From: Ananas comosus
Lineage: Eukaryota; Streptophyta; Magnoliopsida; Poales; Bromeliaceae
DNA length: 64,000 bases
Assembly: GCF_001540865.1 (NCBI RefSeq)
Contig: NC_033639.1
Location: forward strand, 2,984,897-3,048,896
Direction: 5' to 3'
Shown piece by piece: positions 12,259-23,358 of this stretch. Under the pieces are notes generated by a model. It saw only the letters and a list, made by a program, of their open reading frames with translations. It did not search any database and was not told the DNA's origin. Position 1 is the stretch's first letter. Each line of letters starts with the position of its first letter. Made by a program: the position numbers and the translations under genes.

Positions 12259-14773
12259 TGTGAATCCTCGAAGTCCGAGGGTTGCACTTCGTCCAGGATC
12301 GACTAATGGTCGAATGGATAAGCTTTGGAAAAGCTTAGGATGCACGAGAATCGAGAAGTGCATTAGAATGGAGTCCGCGAGAGCAAATAATGCAAATAGC
12401 ATTTTTGGGCTGAAGTTGCTCTCGGGGACCGGTCTCTGGAGGTGAGAGACCGGTCCCATCAGCCGCAGGCTGTGGGGTTGCTGATGCAACCGATCCCTGG
12501 CAGAGGAGGGACCGGTCCCAGCCTGCGACATCAGTGAGAAGAGCCGAAAATCGGCTAAGTCCCGAAAGTATAGCTCTCGGGAACCGGTCTCTCTGAGAGG
12601 AACCGGTCTCCCGAGGACCGGTCTCTCAGGGAGGGACCGGTTCCCGAACGCGTGTCCGCGGGGGAAGGCCCCGAGGACCGGTCCCAGGTCGGGGAGACCG
12701 GTCCCTCCGCGCGCGGGATGCCCAGAGAGGGCTGTGTAAGAGACGAAAAGTTGAGGGGCCTTTGGGGATATTGTTACAATATGTGAGAGGGTATTAGAGA
12801 GGGATATTTCTCTCTCTCTCTCACTCCCTCAGCCTCTTTCTCTCTCTCCCTCTCTCTGATCGTGCGAAGCAGGGAAAGAAGGAAAAAGGGAAAGAAAGAA
12901 AGGAGAGAAAGGAAAAGAGAGGAGAAAAAGAAGGAGAAGATGGAGGAGATGCAGGAGATCGTCGCCATCGTCATCCTCTTCGTCTTCTTCTTCTCCTTGG
13001 AGCTCTTGGAGAGGTGAGTTTCATGGCTTCTCATGGTGATTTCTTTGAGATGGGTTCTAAAACCCTAGAAATGGATTTAGTGGTACCCTAGCATGCTATT
13101 TAGATGATTTCACCCCAAATCATAGATCGATTTGGTGGATTTGGCAATAATGGCATCTAGGGCATCAAAGTGGGGTTTTTGTAAATAGATGAGATTGATC
13201 TCATTTGACCCCTTGTTAACCTAATTGGTAGGTAACGAAACACGTTGGCGAAGTCGGTTCGGCGATCCGACGAGCCGTCGCGAAGGTGTTGAAGAAACGG
13301 GCGCTCGGAGCTTCGTTTCCGCCTGGGAGGCCAAGGCGGCGTCCACAAATTGTGCGAGTGGGTCCCGAGCACCGTAGCGGCAAGGCGAAGGTCGCTGACA
13401 CTCGAAACAGCGAAGCGGCGCGCTCTTGGGGAGCCACTGTGAGATCGGGCCCAAGCGGGTGCCGAGTGCCGCGGGAGGCCGATTGCAAGTGTCGACGAGC
13501 AATCGGAAAAGCTATCTAAGGTGGGTTGTGCTTACCGAAGCGACTAGGTCGCCCTTTATGTCTTAGCAATGTAATCACTTGTTGATGCATGTGCATGTAG
13601 ACATGAGTAAAGTAAGAATGCATATTAGATAAGATGCATAGAGTAAATGTTAAGTAATGTAAAGAACGCATGCTAACAATAATGCATAAGATAGAAATGC
13701 TAAGTAGGATGCATGAGGCATGAAGATGCATAGAGTAAATGCTAAGTGAGAAGCATGAGGTAATAACTCTAGAGTGGATTGGACAACTAGGTTGTCAGAT
13801 AGATCGAGTGGCATCTAACCTAGTGTTAGTGAACCTAGAGTCGAACAATCTAGGTGTGTGGCATTGAACCTAGTGATAGTAAACCTAGGTCGAACTAGTA
13901 AACCTAGAAATGGACATCTAGGCAAAGAGGACAAGAACCTAGCAAGTGTACCTAGGTTAAGTGACATGGACATAGAACCTAGAGTGTTGGAACCTAGGTT
14001 GATGAGTATAGTGGTATAGCCACTAGGATGAGATAGGTCGACAATATAGGGTTGGTTATGAACCCTCGACCTGTGGAAAGTGGATTCCGGAATCCCAGGA
14101 CTTTTGATGTCCCTAGTACAAGCTAGGGCGTGTGTGCGACGACTTCGCCGCCGAGCTTGGTACTGTGGGTAGATTGGGCGTGACCACGTGGAGATCACCG
14201 CCCGGGGCTTGAGCCATTGCCGTGGCGTTTGTGCGACGTTTTCGCCGCCAGGATGGTTAAGCCATTGAGGATCAGGCCGCCAGAGCAGACTGATGCCATG
14301 CTGGGTAAGTACGATGCGGGTGCCTCCAGGTGGCTGAGTCTGACATGACCGTTGTTGGGTGTGGTGCGATCCGTTCGCCGCCAGACGGTATGTCATGTCT
14401 CGAGCCCACGCTGGGTAAGAGCAACGCGATCGCCACCAGATGGACAGGTCGTGCGACTCGAGCCGAGCTTAGCGTGTGCGACGACTTCGCCGCTAGGGGG
14501 CTGAGAGCGGTAGGCTGTTGAGCAGCCAGCGCGCGGGCTATCCGCGGATGATTGACTCGAAGCCGAGTCGGGTGGTTAGCTATGATAGGGCAGAGGAACC
14601 CTTATGAGCTAGAGATAAAGGCTTGAGCTAAGGTAAATAGAAACCTTAGAAGCTAGTGGTTTACTCTTTCTGTACCTGTTGTTGAGCCTTGGGTGGACAG
14701 AGGAGGCTCTGTCCGTTCGGCGTCTGTTTGACGCTCTCGAACCGGCCAAAAGGATCGGGCTCGGGGCGTGACA
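12259..14773 (+). mobile_element. LTR F: gypsy LTR, 2515 bp, apparently without its internal region
   Basis: Starts TGTGAATCCTCGAAGTCC and ends CTCGGGGCGTGACA. Clusters of accggtctc/accggtccc lie at 12427-12515 and again at 12580-12710, so the U3 looks duplicated. A CT-rich tract at 12805-12860, a GA-rich leader and a large GC-rich region with GCGACGACTTCGCCGCC-like sub-repeats (14120-14500) follow. No primer-binding site follows 14773, and the flanks (aacaa on the left, cattt on the right) do not match. It is therefore either a rearranged solo LTR or one edge of a deletion with element E. Confidence 0.6.
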
Positions 14774-15560
14774 CATTTACACAAATAGTGTAAATACTTA
14801 TATAAATAGTACAACACATGAACCGGCTATACACATATTACATGATTTTTATTATATATTATTCAAAATTTAGTATAGAAATCATACAATATGTGTATAA
14901 AAGATTTATGTTGCACTATTTGCACAAATATTGCACTATTTAGAAGAGAATATTATACTATTTGGGAAAGAATGTTGCACTTTTTAATCTTATTAATTAT
15001 ACTTTATTTTTTATTTTGTCTTAAATGAGGATTCTCATCTCTCAAGAAAAAGTACATGCAATTATGACTTTGCAGTTATTTTTTTCAAAAAATTTGACAC
15101 TTTATTTAATATATAATACAATTTAATTTTAAAAATGAAAGAGTGCAATATACCATCTAAATGATATAACATTCTCTCATTATAGTGTAACATTTACATA
15201 AATAGTAATAAATATTTGTATAAATAGTACAACATATGCATCGGCTATATATATATATTGCATGATTGTTATAATATATTGTATTATATTATTTTATTTA
15301 TGCGTAATATACTATATTATTTATAATTTAATATAAAAATCATGCAATATGTATATAAACAATGTATATGTTGCACTATTTGCACAAATATTGCAATATT
15401 TGGAAGAGGATATTGCACTATTTAATGAGTATTACATTTTCTTTTTTTTATTATTATTTGGAGTTTTTTTATTTATATCTTAGATGAGAATTCTATTTTT
15501 CAAGAGAAAGATAGCTGAATAATGACTTGCAAAGTTGTATTTTTTAAAGACATTTAATGT
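14774..15560. repeat. AT-rich pair of diverged direct repeats
   Basis: Two related segments of roughly 300-370 bp, at about 14774-15080 and 15183-15550, share an ordered set of words: catttacayaaatag, aaatagtacaaca, cggctata, ttgcactatttgcacaaatattgca, and a final atgag.attct followed by aatgactt-type sequence. Each contains a partly palindromic AT-rich centre. No coding capacity is seen. Together they form the far upstream flank of the RING gene. Confidence 0.55.
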
Positions 15561-15978
15561 ATTTTTTTGTATTTCGAAGAGGAATAATTTGGTCATGTTT
15601 TTAAAAATTTGGACCGAATTTACAAAATCCAAAAAAACAGCTTATTTTTGCAAATTCTCAAAATTAGTAAATTTTTTATGCAAATTGGCGTAAACCCAAT
15701 TGAGATTAGGTTAAAACAAACAAACAAAAAAAACAAAAAAAATAGCAGTTGGAAGTTGATTGTAGATTGAAGAGGAAAGTGGGAAAAACCTGGAATTATT
15801 GGGAACCAACAGTAAATAGGTCTTAGCACTCGGGCTCTACTCTGATTGGATCAGTAGTTAACTAGTTGCGTTGTGACGGGCCAACCTAAACTCGCACTAG
15901 CAATCAAAGACTGAATTGGCATGTCCATCCTCCTCTACTCGCGCCCTTTCGTCCTCCGCCCACCCGCAATCGTCCTTC

Positions 15979-15999
15979 TGCTCTCTCTCTCTCTCTCTC
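15979..15999 (+). promoter_or_regulatory. CT-dinucleotide tract in the 5' leader of the RING gene
   Basis: An uninterrupted (CT)n run lies directly before the ATG at 16000. Pyrimidine-rich CT tracts just upstream of the start are common in plant core promoters and 5' leaders. I saw no convincing TATA box at an obvious distance, so the transcription start is not placed. Confidence 0.4.
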
Positions 16000-17037
16000 A
16001 TGGCTGAGGTCGCCGACCTCTTCTTTCTCCCCTTTGATGAGATCTACGGCGAGGAACAAGTCGACGATCAAGATTACTACTACCACAACGAAACCTTAGA
16101 TCTCGTCGCTCTCGATTCCTCCGCCTTCCCCGTCCTCGACTCCGCCGACGACATGGGATCCGACTACCTCGGCATCGGCCTAGGGTTAGGCGGGTTTGCT
16201 TACGAAGCCCGCCGCTCTTTCGCCCCTCCCGCCTCCCTGCGCGAGCCCCTCGATCCCTGCGCGGGCGAGGGCGAGGGGCTGCGGGTGGTCGTCGGATTCG
16301 ATTCGGATTCGGATTCGGTCGTCAGCTTGAACGCCGGCGGTCCAGAGTCGCCGCTGTGCTGGAACAGCCTCCGGATCGACGAGGAACGGGCTACCGACCG
16401 CGCGGAGGAACTGGATTGGGAGGAGGTCGATGGCGGGCATGCCTATGATAGGGAGGTGGAGGTCCTCAGCATGCTGGTCGGATCGGCGGAAGAGGACGGG
16501 TCCACGCGGAGAGGAGAATCGGATGACGACGACGGCCACAGCCACGATGATCTTGATGCGGGTCGGAGCATCGACTGGGAGGTTCTTCTTGCAGTGGACG
16601 CCTCCGGACGGAACCCTGCACAACAAGTTTTCGAAGAGGACGAGGACGAGGATCTTCTGAATACTTCGGAGTACGAGATCTTGACCGGGCAGCTTGCGGG
16701 ATACTACGACCGCTCAGGCAGGATGGGCAGCCCGCCGGCGGCGAGGTCGGTGGTGGAGAGCCTCCCGGTGGTCGTCCTGACTGGGGAAGATAGCCTTGTC
16801 TGTGCGGTCTGCAAGGATGAGATGTCCTTGCAGGAGCACGTCGCGCGGCTGCCGTGCTCGCATGATTACCATCGCCAGTGCATCCTTCCATGGCTCGCCA
16901 TCCGGAACACGTGCCCTGTCTGCCGCTATGAGTTACCCACCGACGATCCGGAGTACGAGAATTGGAGGGCTCGCAGGGGGGCGGGACTGGAGACGGCAAG
17001 GGACGGGTATGACTTGGAATCATTTTCTGCGATTTAG
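16000..17037 (+). CDS. RING-H2 E3 ubiquitin ligase, CIP8/RING1-like family
   Basis: A 345-residue intronless protein expected to transfer ubiquitin from an E2 enzyme to substrates. The C-terminal RING-H2 finger has a perfect C3H2C3 ligand set: Cys268, Cys271, Cys286, His288, His291, Cys294, Cys305 and Cys308. The conserved Trp (ILPWL) lies between the second and third ligand groups. The finger is followed by CRYELPTDDPEYENW, the ELPTDD tail shared by plant CIP8/RING1/Praja-like ligases. The N-terminal two thirds is acidic and low in complexity (Asp/Glu-rich, about residues 20-60 and 150-230), with no signal peptide or membrane segment, so a cytosolic or nuclear location is likely. I chose the ATG at 16000 because the in-frame sequence upstream to 15916 has no ATG and runs through the CT tract. 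Coding GC content is high compared with its flanks. Substrate and exact orthology cannot be told from this sequence. Confidence 0.9.
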   Translation: MAEVADLFFLPFDEIYGEEQVDDQDYYYHNETLDLVALDSSAFPVLDSADDMGSDYLGIGLGLGGFAYEARRSFAPPASLREPLDPCAGEGEGLRVVVGFDSDSDSVVSLNAGGPESPLCWNSLRIDEERATDRAEELDWEEVDGGHAYDREVEVLSMLVGSAEEDGSTRRGESDDDDGHSHDDLDAGRSIDWEVLLAVDASGRNPAQQVFEEDEDEDLLNTSEYEILTGQLAGYYDRSGRMGSPPAARSVVESLPVVVLTGEDSLVCAVCKDEMSLQEHVARLPCSHDYHRQCILPWLAIRNTCPVCRYELPTDDPEYENWRARRGAGLETARDGYDLESFSAI

Positions 17038-17313
17038 GGTTCGTAGGGGGAGTAAAGTTCCCCTTCTTTGAATGGCAATGGCTGATGCTGGTGATCCCTG
17101 ATGTTGTTGCTGATGCAATCGTCCCAGCGTGGGAAAAGAGAAAAAAGGAAAAAAAAAAAAGAAAGAAAATTGAAGAAAAAGAAAAAAGAAAAGAAAAGTA
17201 GTTGCGCTGTTTTCCTATTATTGCGTAGAAAGGTTTTGTTGTGGTTATTTTGGCATATAGATTGTTTGATGACGGAAACATGTTTAATGGCTTTGTATAT
17301 TTACCTTGTCTTC

Positions 17314-17319
17314 AATAAA
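17314..17319 (+). terminator. Polyadenylation signal AATAAA of the RING gene
   Basis: Canonical AATAAA 277 bp after the stop codon at 17037, followed by tgtacata. Position and orientation fit the 3' end of the RING-H2 transcript. Alternative downstream sites are possible. Confidence 0.5.
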
Positions 17320-17339
17320 TGTACATAGCAATTAACTTC

Positions 17340-18840
17340 ATCGTTCCTCGTGCACGTACTGGTAGCTGAACTTTGTTTGACGGCTATTTGAGTTCCAGCT
17401 TGCATTCTTGGAAAGCTAATTGTCACATGATTGTTTCTTTTCATAAATGATTCAAGTTTAGATTACTGGAGAGCTCTTTTGTTTGCACAATTCTTAGGGT
17501 TTTAATCTTTCGTGAATGCCTATTGTTAATTGCTGGAGGAAACCAATTGGATCAAGCATAGTAATTGACGACAAGTGAGAATAAAAACTGACATTCTGTT
17601 ATTTGTACATGCTTGGTTATGCCATGTATTGGAGGCTTGCCTTTTGTTTTGCTTGATTACCTGTGCAGGCTTTGATATTACTTGATTTTGTGCTTGCAAA
17701 TAGTTCTTCGGATAGGTGAACTCCGCCGTATTCTGGAGTAGAATGTATTACAAATCTCCGTGCGGGCTTTTCCTCTAATTGCTCTCTTTATGTGGCTTAG
17801 TCCATTCTGCAGTCCAATCCATTTATTTAGCTATTATAATTGATAGCCTCCTTTTATTTCCGTAATACTATGAATTTCTCAGTTACTTGTATTTTTCCCA
17901 TGTACAATTGCATCTAGATATAAACCGATTCAACTATATCTTGCATTATCTCAGCTTATTACCTGCTCACCGCTAACACCAGGGAAAACAAAACAAGCTT
18001 ATTTATTATCAATCACTTGTTTTCCAAAGAATTAAATGAAATTTTACTGGCCTTGCCTGATGCACTTGACTTTATTGTCATAGCTCTAGCCTTTTCTTAA
18101 TGCAGCTGTTTGCCAATTAAAAGGTTTTTTTCCTCTTGGTTGGTTTCTATTAACAACTGTCTATAACGAATTAATTGCTCTGTTATGCCTTGTAAGTTCA
18201 TTCGATGTTGTAAACTGTGAGCTGGGTCGCTCCACTCCTCTAGTGCTTGGTTTTTACACTTCTAGATTTTGAGGTTTCACAATTACCCTTGTTTCATTTC
18301 CACCGATACATGATTAATGGAGGTCTTTGAGTAGGATTTGCATGGTGCCCTTTGGCATCTCGCCGTAAGATTCATGACTAGATGTAGTTAAAACAGGTCT
18401 GAACTATTGGTTCAACCACTAAACAATTGAACCTGCCACTTTATTTTATACCCAAGGTTTACTATCAGATGATTTAAATCCATGTTTAGCGCTTCAGTTT
18501 CTAGGGTTTTGGAGCTCTCTCCTGTATGTCCTTCTATTTCGGCTGCTCCATGACCTAATGCTTAACATCTCTGACTGTAAGACACCTAAAACTCAAAACT
18601 TCTCAGCATCATTGGATTGCCAGAGTCCAGTTGACAGTTGTTTGTTTTGGCACACAGTGTACAACACAACCAGTCAAAAAGCCTTACACCTCCACCTTTC
18701 TAATTGTTGTTCATTTTTTTTTTTTTTCCTTTTCCTTTCTCTTTTCTTTTTTCTTGTATTTGTTTATATTTTCAATTTTCTTTTCCTATCGTCTATGTTG
18801 CACCAACATTGGCAGGGGATATAGATACATCATGATGTAG
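17340..18840. other. Low-copy T-rich spacer, nothing identified
   Basis: About 1.5 kb of T-rich sequence with intron-like composition. It has no long open frame, no terminal repeats and no similarity to the other elements in the window. A homopolymer T run sits at 18715-18727. It could hold a noncoding 3' extension of the RING gene, but nothing shows this directly. Confidence 0.4.
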
Positions 18841-19018
18841 ATAAGACGAAGCGGCAAATTCTGAAAGTTTGGGATACAATATGTGGGTTTACAGTAATAA
18901 AAAAAAATCATTTTTAGTACATATGTTATTATTATATATGATAGTACGTTAAAAGAAGTTTAGAATCGATTAACGTAAAGCAATAAACTGACTACCTTGT
19001 GCAAAGATATTGACATTT

Positions 19019-20030
19019 TCAACTTCTGTTCATCAAGAAACAGCAAACCTTAATCCTTAGTTTTTTATCAGCCATGAATTCATGGTCAAGTGGGTCATGG
19101 CAATGCAAAAGTGTTATAATTATTTTAATAAGTCCTTGCATGTATCCATGGCCACTTAGTGCCCGCCATGAACCCTCCGGTTGCCTGATCATCACCCCTC
19201 GCTCTCCAGACCGTGCTAAAGGTTGCACATTCACATGCCGTCCCGAAGAGGAGAATGTCATTGCCGTCAGCAGGGGCTGACTATCGCCCAAGGGACAATC
19301 ATACTTCGTGTGGTCCGATTGCCCACATCGAACACATCTTCCCTCTCGCAGCGCACACCGCCGCGCCTGGTGGGATCCACCACAAATCACACATCCCAAA
19401 GAAGATTAGGTAGAAGACAACTTTGGGGTTCAAGATTGCGATTGCAACTAACTCGGGGGTCGCCTGGAGCCTAATTGACCACCCAAATTGTTCCCCAGTC
19501 GCATTGCTCTCGTCTCTTGCTCATAAGAGTCGCGCTCCTCTCGCGCGGATGCATTGCCTTGCTCCACCCACAAGGCCCGATCCAAGACCTCGGCAAAAAT
19601 TTGCAACTTAAACGAATGCACAACTTTGAAAATTTCCGGCCAAAATTCCCGTACAAGACAATCGGTCTTGTCCTTGTCATCCCACACCACATACGGAACA
19701 CAGTTCACAATACGGGAGAATTCCCGTTCATACTCTCTAATCGAGCGGTCTCCATGCCGCAGCTTCCTGAACCTCTCCTAAAGCTTTCTTTTCTCACTGC
19801 CTGGGAAATATGCGGAAAATACCAATCCTCGAAACTCATCCCCAAGTCACAGGAGGGAGACTAGGCGATCGATTCCGCTTAACGCCTTTCCACCATACCT
19901 TCGCTGACTTTTCCAAGCAATGTACGGCTAGGTGTACCTTGTCTCGTTTCAGGGTATACAAATCCTCAAAGAGAGTTTCCATGGAGTCGATCCACATTTC
20001 CACGACCCACGGATCCACAGTGTAAGGTAT
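19019..20030 (-). pseudogene. Element H: gag 3' part (gypsy) with zinc-binding motifs, truncated
   Basis: Minus-strand gag pieces in broken frames: DPWVVEMWIDSMETLFEDL and VHLAVHCLEKSAKVWWKGV (20018-19880) are the retrotransposon gag core. PYVVWDDKDKTDCLVREF (about 19700-19640) matches the FVVRDDEDKARIFERGL block of element B gag. CVICGGSHQARRC and CVRCGQSDHTKYDC (about 19390-19290) are two cysteine/histidine zinc-binding motifs. The RALSGHGYMQG tail near 19140 is equivalent to the SGRMYA end of gag. Beyond this the element is lost: protease, pol and 3' LTR are missing. It is the direct continuation of the gag start at 22580-22994, from which it is separated by solo LTR G. Confidence 0.8.
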
Positions 20031-22574
20031 CGGACTTCTAAAATCATGAAGTTACGGTGTACATTTGGTTGGAAGACCATTTGAAAGGTTCTGGTGAAGT
20101 TCGGTGAAGTTCGGGAGCATTCTGGCGTTTCGGTGCGCGTAGGCGCTAAAACGGAACCCGGAAGGCTAAGTGGGCCGTGAGTTAAATCCGGCATTAGCGT
20201 GGATGAAAAGATGATGAAAACATGCTCGAAAACATGTTTGAAGAGTCTCGGTTCGATTTGAAACGAATCGGAGGTCAAACGAGCGAAAACGGACGAAAAC
20301 GGGCGAAAATGCTAAAAATTTGGCTAAGTCCTTGAGGCTGAGTTCTGGACCTTCGGGGACCGGTCTCTCAGCCAAGGACCGGTCTCTCAGGGACCGGTCT
20401 CTCACCGCAAGGACCGGTCCCCGAGCGCGAAAATGGCCCAGTTCGGGCTGTTGCAAGAGAGGCTTTGTTGAGGGGTTTTTATGCAATTTTGCACTAATGA
20501 GAGGCTATAGAAGTGGGTTTTCACTCTCTCTTCTCATTCTCTCAACCCTAACACCTCAAAACACCTCTCTCTCTCTCTCTAAACGTGAAGAAGAAAGAGG
20601 AGAAGAGAAGGAAGGAAAAAGGAGGAAAAAGGAGAGGAGAAGAAGGGGATCCTCACCACCATCATCATCTTCTTCTTCCTCTCACCATTAGAGCAAGCTT
20701 AGCAAGGTAAGCTTCAAACCCTACCATGGTAGATTTCTAGAGTTTGATCCTAATGCTTTAGAAATGGGTTTAATAGCCTTTCTAGATGCTAATTAGTTGG
20801 ATTATGCTTAGATCCAAGGGTTTAATGGTGGATTTTTGCATAGTAGCAAATCTAGGGCTCCAAATGCTATTTTTGCAAATAGATGGGTTTGATCTAAATT
20901 GGTTGTATATAAACCTAATTGATAGGTCACTGAACGCGTTGGAAGCGACGGTTTGGCAATCCGTCAAGCCGCTACAAAGATATTGAGGATCGAAGCCGTT
21001 AAGGTACAGATTGCCGCAGCTTGCAGCGAAAGCTTACAAAAATCATGGAAATGGAATCGTAGCATTGTGGTGTCGGGGAATAAACTCCAGAACAGACGGA
21101 TCACGGATAGGAGGTCATTTGGCAGTCGCGCGTGAGTTGGGTCGAGCCGTGCGGCGTGCGCCGCAGGAGGCCGATTGCGAGTGACGACGAGCAATCGGAA
21201 CGCTATAAAAGGTGGGTGGTGTCCATCCCGAAGCAATCGGGCTCCCTTTTATGTCTAAGTTTATATTGATCAAATTGCATATTGACATATTGACATCTTG
21301 CATTATAGGGTGATAAATGATAGTTTGGTCCTATACCTTGCATGTTCTTTGGTAGAATAATGTATTTGGCTTAGTACTTATATCTAGCATGCTTGAGGTT
21401 TATATATGTGATGTGGAACCCTATAATGAGATGATAAGTGTGGATTGGAATTTAGTAATACGTAATTGACTATTGCCATTGAAAACCTTGTAAAGGAGAA
21501 GTGCATCTAGCTTTAGTAACACAAAAGTAACGAGTGCATATGTGAGTCGTATGTATAACACTATGGGACTATTATGAAGTTGTGACCCTAAGGCAGACAG
21601 GTTATCCTCTGACTTAGAGATGGATCATGCTCACGGTCTGTTTTAATCTTGTGATGGAAGCCCACACAAGTATGCGCTCCGGATGTTGGTCACGCAAGGG
21701 ATTGCCTATTTGGCCCGCCAGACGGTCTCGGTCCGTAGTATGAGTTAATTCTCGCTACGTGTCGAGAATGGTAGTGAGCTGTAGGCGAGCCTTTCGGTAA
21801 GCGCAATGAGATTAATGAACAAGTAAATGAGGTTAATGAACGATGAATAGCTTCACCTTTGGACATGATAACAGGTTAGTTGCTTACTATTCATTGGACT
21901 GCATTCACATAACTATGATTGGCATAGAGAGTAGTTTTACTTCTCTGTCATTTACGGCTTTCTTTATCTATCTATCTATCGATTATCTACTTGTGCCCGA
22001 CTTAAGACCTAGTGGGGAGATCGGCGGAGTCGGCGGCCGAACCCACTGGGAACTAAGGAAGTTAGTTCTCACCCATTTTACTAAGGGCCGAGTGCGAGTT
22101 CACACGGCGAGGATCGCGTAGGGCTTAGCGCCCTAGTTGCATTAGTCTATCTTTCCTATTCTGCATTAGAGTTACTTTTTATATACATTGAGAGTAGATG
22201 ATGTAATAGGTGGTGAGCTATTTTGGAATGTAAGCTAATGTTTATATTTTGGAAGATGTAAGCTTTATACTATGTTTTGGAAGTTCAATGTATAATCAAA
22301 TTGTATTATAAAGGCTGAATGAATGTAATAGATAGATGCTCTCTCTTTATCATTACTTGTATGTTCTATACTTGTATCTTGCTCTTGGTCGTTTTGCACT
22401 GATTGTGCTCTCGTTGTAGTTATCGATTGTGTATGTATTCAAGTTATTTTCCTGGGAACTTGTTGTACACAATCTCGTTGTTAGCCTTGGGCGGACAGGG
22501 GAGGTGCTGTCCGTCCGGCGTCTGTTCGACGCGCCCGGGCCGAGCCAAATTGGTAGCGGTCGCGGGGCGTGACA
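20031..22574 (+). mobile_element. Solo LTR G (gypsy) with perfect 5-bp target duplication
   Basis: 2544 bp from TGTAAGGTATCGGACTTC to CGCGGGGCGTGACA, with CACAG at 20026-20030 repeated at 22575-22579. There is no primer-binding site or internal region, so it is a solo LTR left by LTR-LTR recombination. Accggtctc motifs cluster at 20358-20420, and CT-rich and GA-rich leader sequences (20560-20650) follow, the same plan as LTRs D and F. The insertion splits the gag of element H within the codons for FDGET-VDPWV, and removing it with one copy of CACAG restores the frame. Confidence 0.92.
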
Positions 22575-22579
22575 CACAG

Positions 22580-22994
22580 TCTCTCCGTCAAAGGTAGGCG
22601 GACTAAATTTCTTGTAAGTCATGAGAGTTGCCAAAGCTCGCTCCCTCTTCGCCTCCATTCTAATACAACCAAGGGCCGGATCGACGGAACCCACTGCGAT
22701 TCCTGACGGTACACGGCGCGCTGCCACAGGCGCTGCCGCTGCAGCCACCCTCTCGGTCGCATCAGGTGAACCGACTGGAGGCACCAACGGCTCCTGTCCC
22801 GCTAGAGCCGCTTCAGCCTGTCGTGCCAACAACTCATGGAGCTCCTTAATCTGCTCCTCCTGTCGCTGCACTACGCCCATGAGCGCATCCAGCTGCTCAC
22901 GGAGCACCGGGTCTCCACCAGCTCCGAACTGTTCAGGGACTCCACTTGGCCCTCCCCGCGTCGATCTCATGGAAGATCGCCTACGCGGCGCCAT
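22580..22994 (-). pseudogene. Element H: gag N-terminal part
   Basis: The ATG is at 22994 on the minus strand (MAPRRRSSMRSTRGG). A proline/alanine-rich stretch and a coiled-coil-like REQLDALMGVVQRQEEQIKE segment follow, then KKFSPPTFDGET at the break. This is the N-terminus of a Del/Tekay-like gag. It runs into solo LTR G at 22579 and resumes at 20030. The start lies about 345 bp inside the primer-binding site at 23351-23340. Confidence 0.85.
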
Positions 22995-23339
22995 CGTTTC
23001 CTGAAACACGACAACCCGATCAATCCTCGACCTTCTGGGTCAGGTACAAGCGATTAACACAAACATAGACTCAAATCAGGCGAAAGTCACGCATGGGCGT
23101 CTATTCTCATCACTCGGCTTCATATTGTGTGCACCCAACATGAACACTCTCAGTTGAGAATAAACCTCACCTTGAATCTACCTCTAACATCCATTTTAGA
23201 GGTTTACAACACAACCCAATCCATTAACCTTTCGCCGCAAGTCACAAGTTCTCGTCTCTCATGAGCCTTAACCTCTATAGTTTACTATCCTAGGGTCTCC
23301 TAAGTCCGTCTAAATCATTTATATATATATTTTTTTTAT

Positions 23340-23351
23340 GCTCTGATACCA
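23340..23351 (-). other. Element H primer-binding site (initiator-Met tRNA)
   Basis: On the minus strand it reads TGGTATCAGAGC, a perfect complement to the 3' end of plant initiator-Met tRNA. It lies 7 bases inside the LTR end at 23359. Confidence 0.85.
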
Positions 23352-23358
23352 CATTATC

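Noticed and set aside
9203..14773. LTRs D and F as the two ends of one element
   Set aside because: The flanks do not match (ctagg on the left, cattt on the right), no gypsy internal region lies between, and the LTR starts differ.
15916..15999. N-terminal extension of the RING protein (28 residues)
   Set aside because: The open frame starts at a TTG and crosses the CT tract. There is no ATG before 16000.
16466..17281. 271-codon minus-strand open frame over the RING gene
   Set aside because: It is antisense to a well-supported CDS. Its composition reflects the GC-rich coding strand and the A-rich 3' region.
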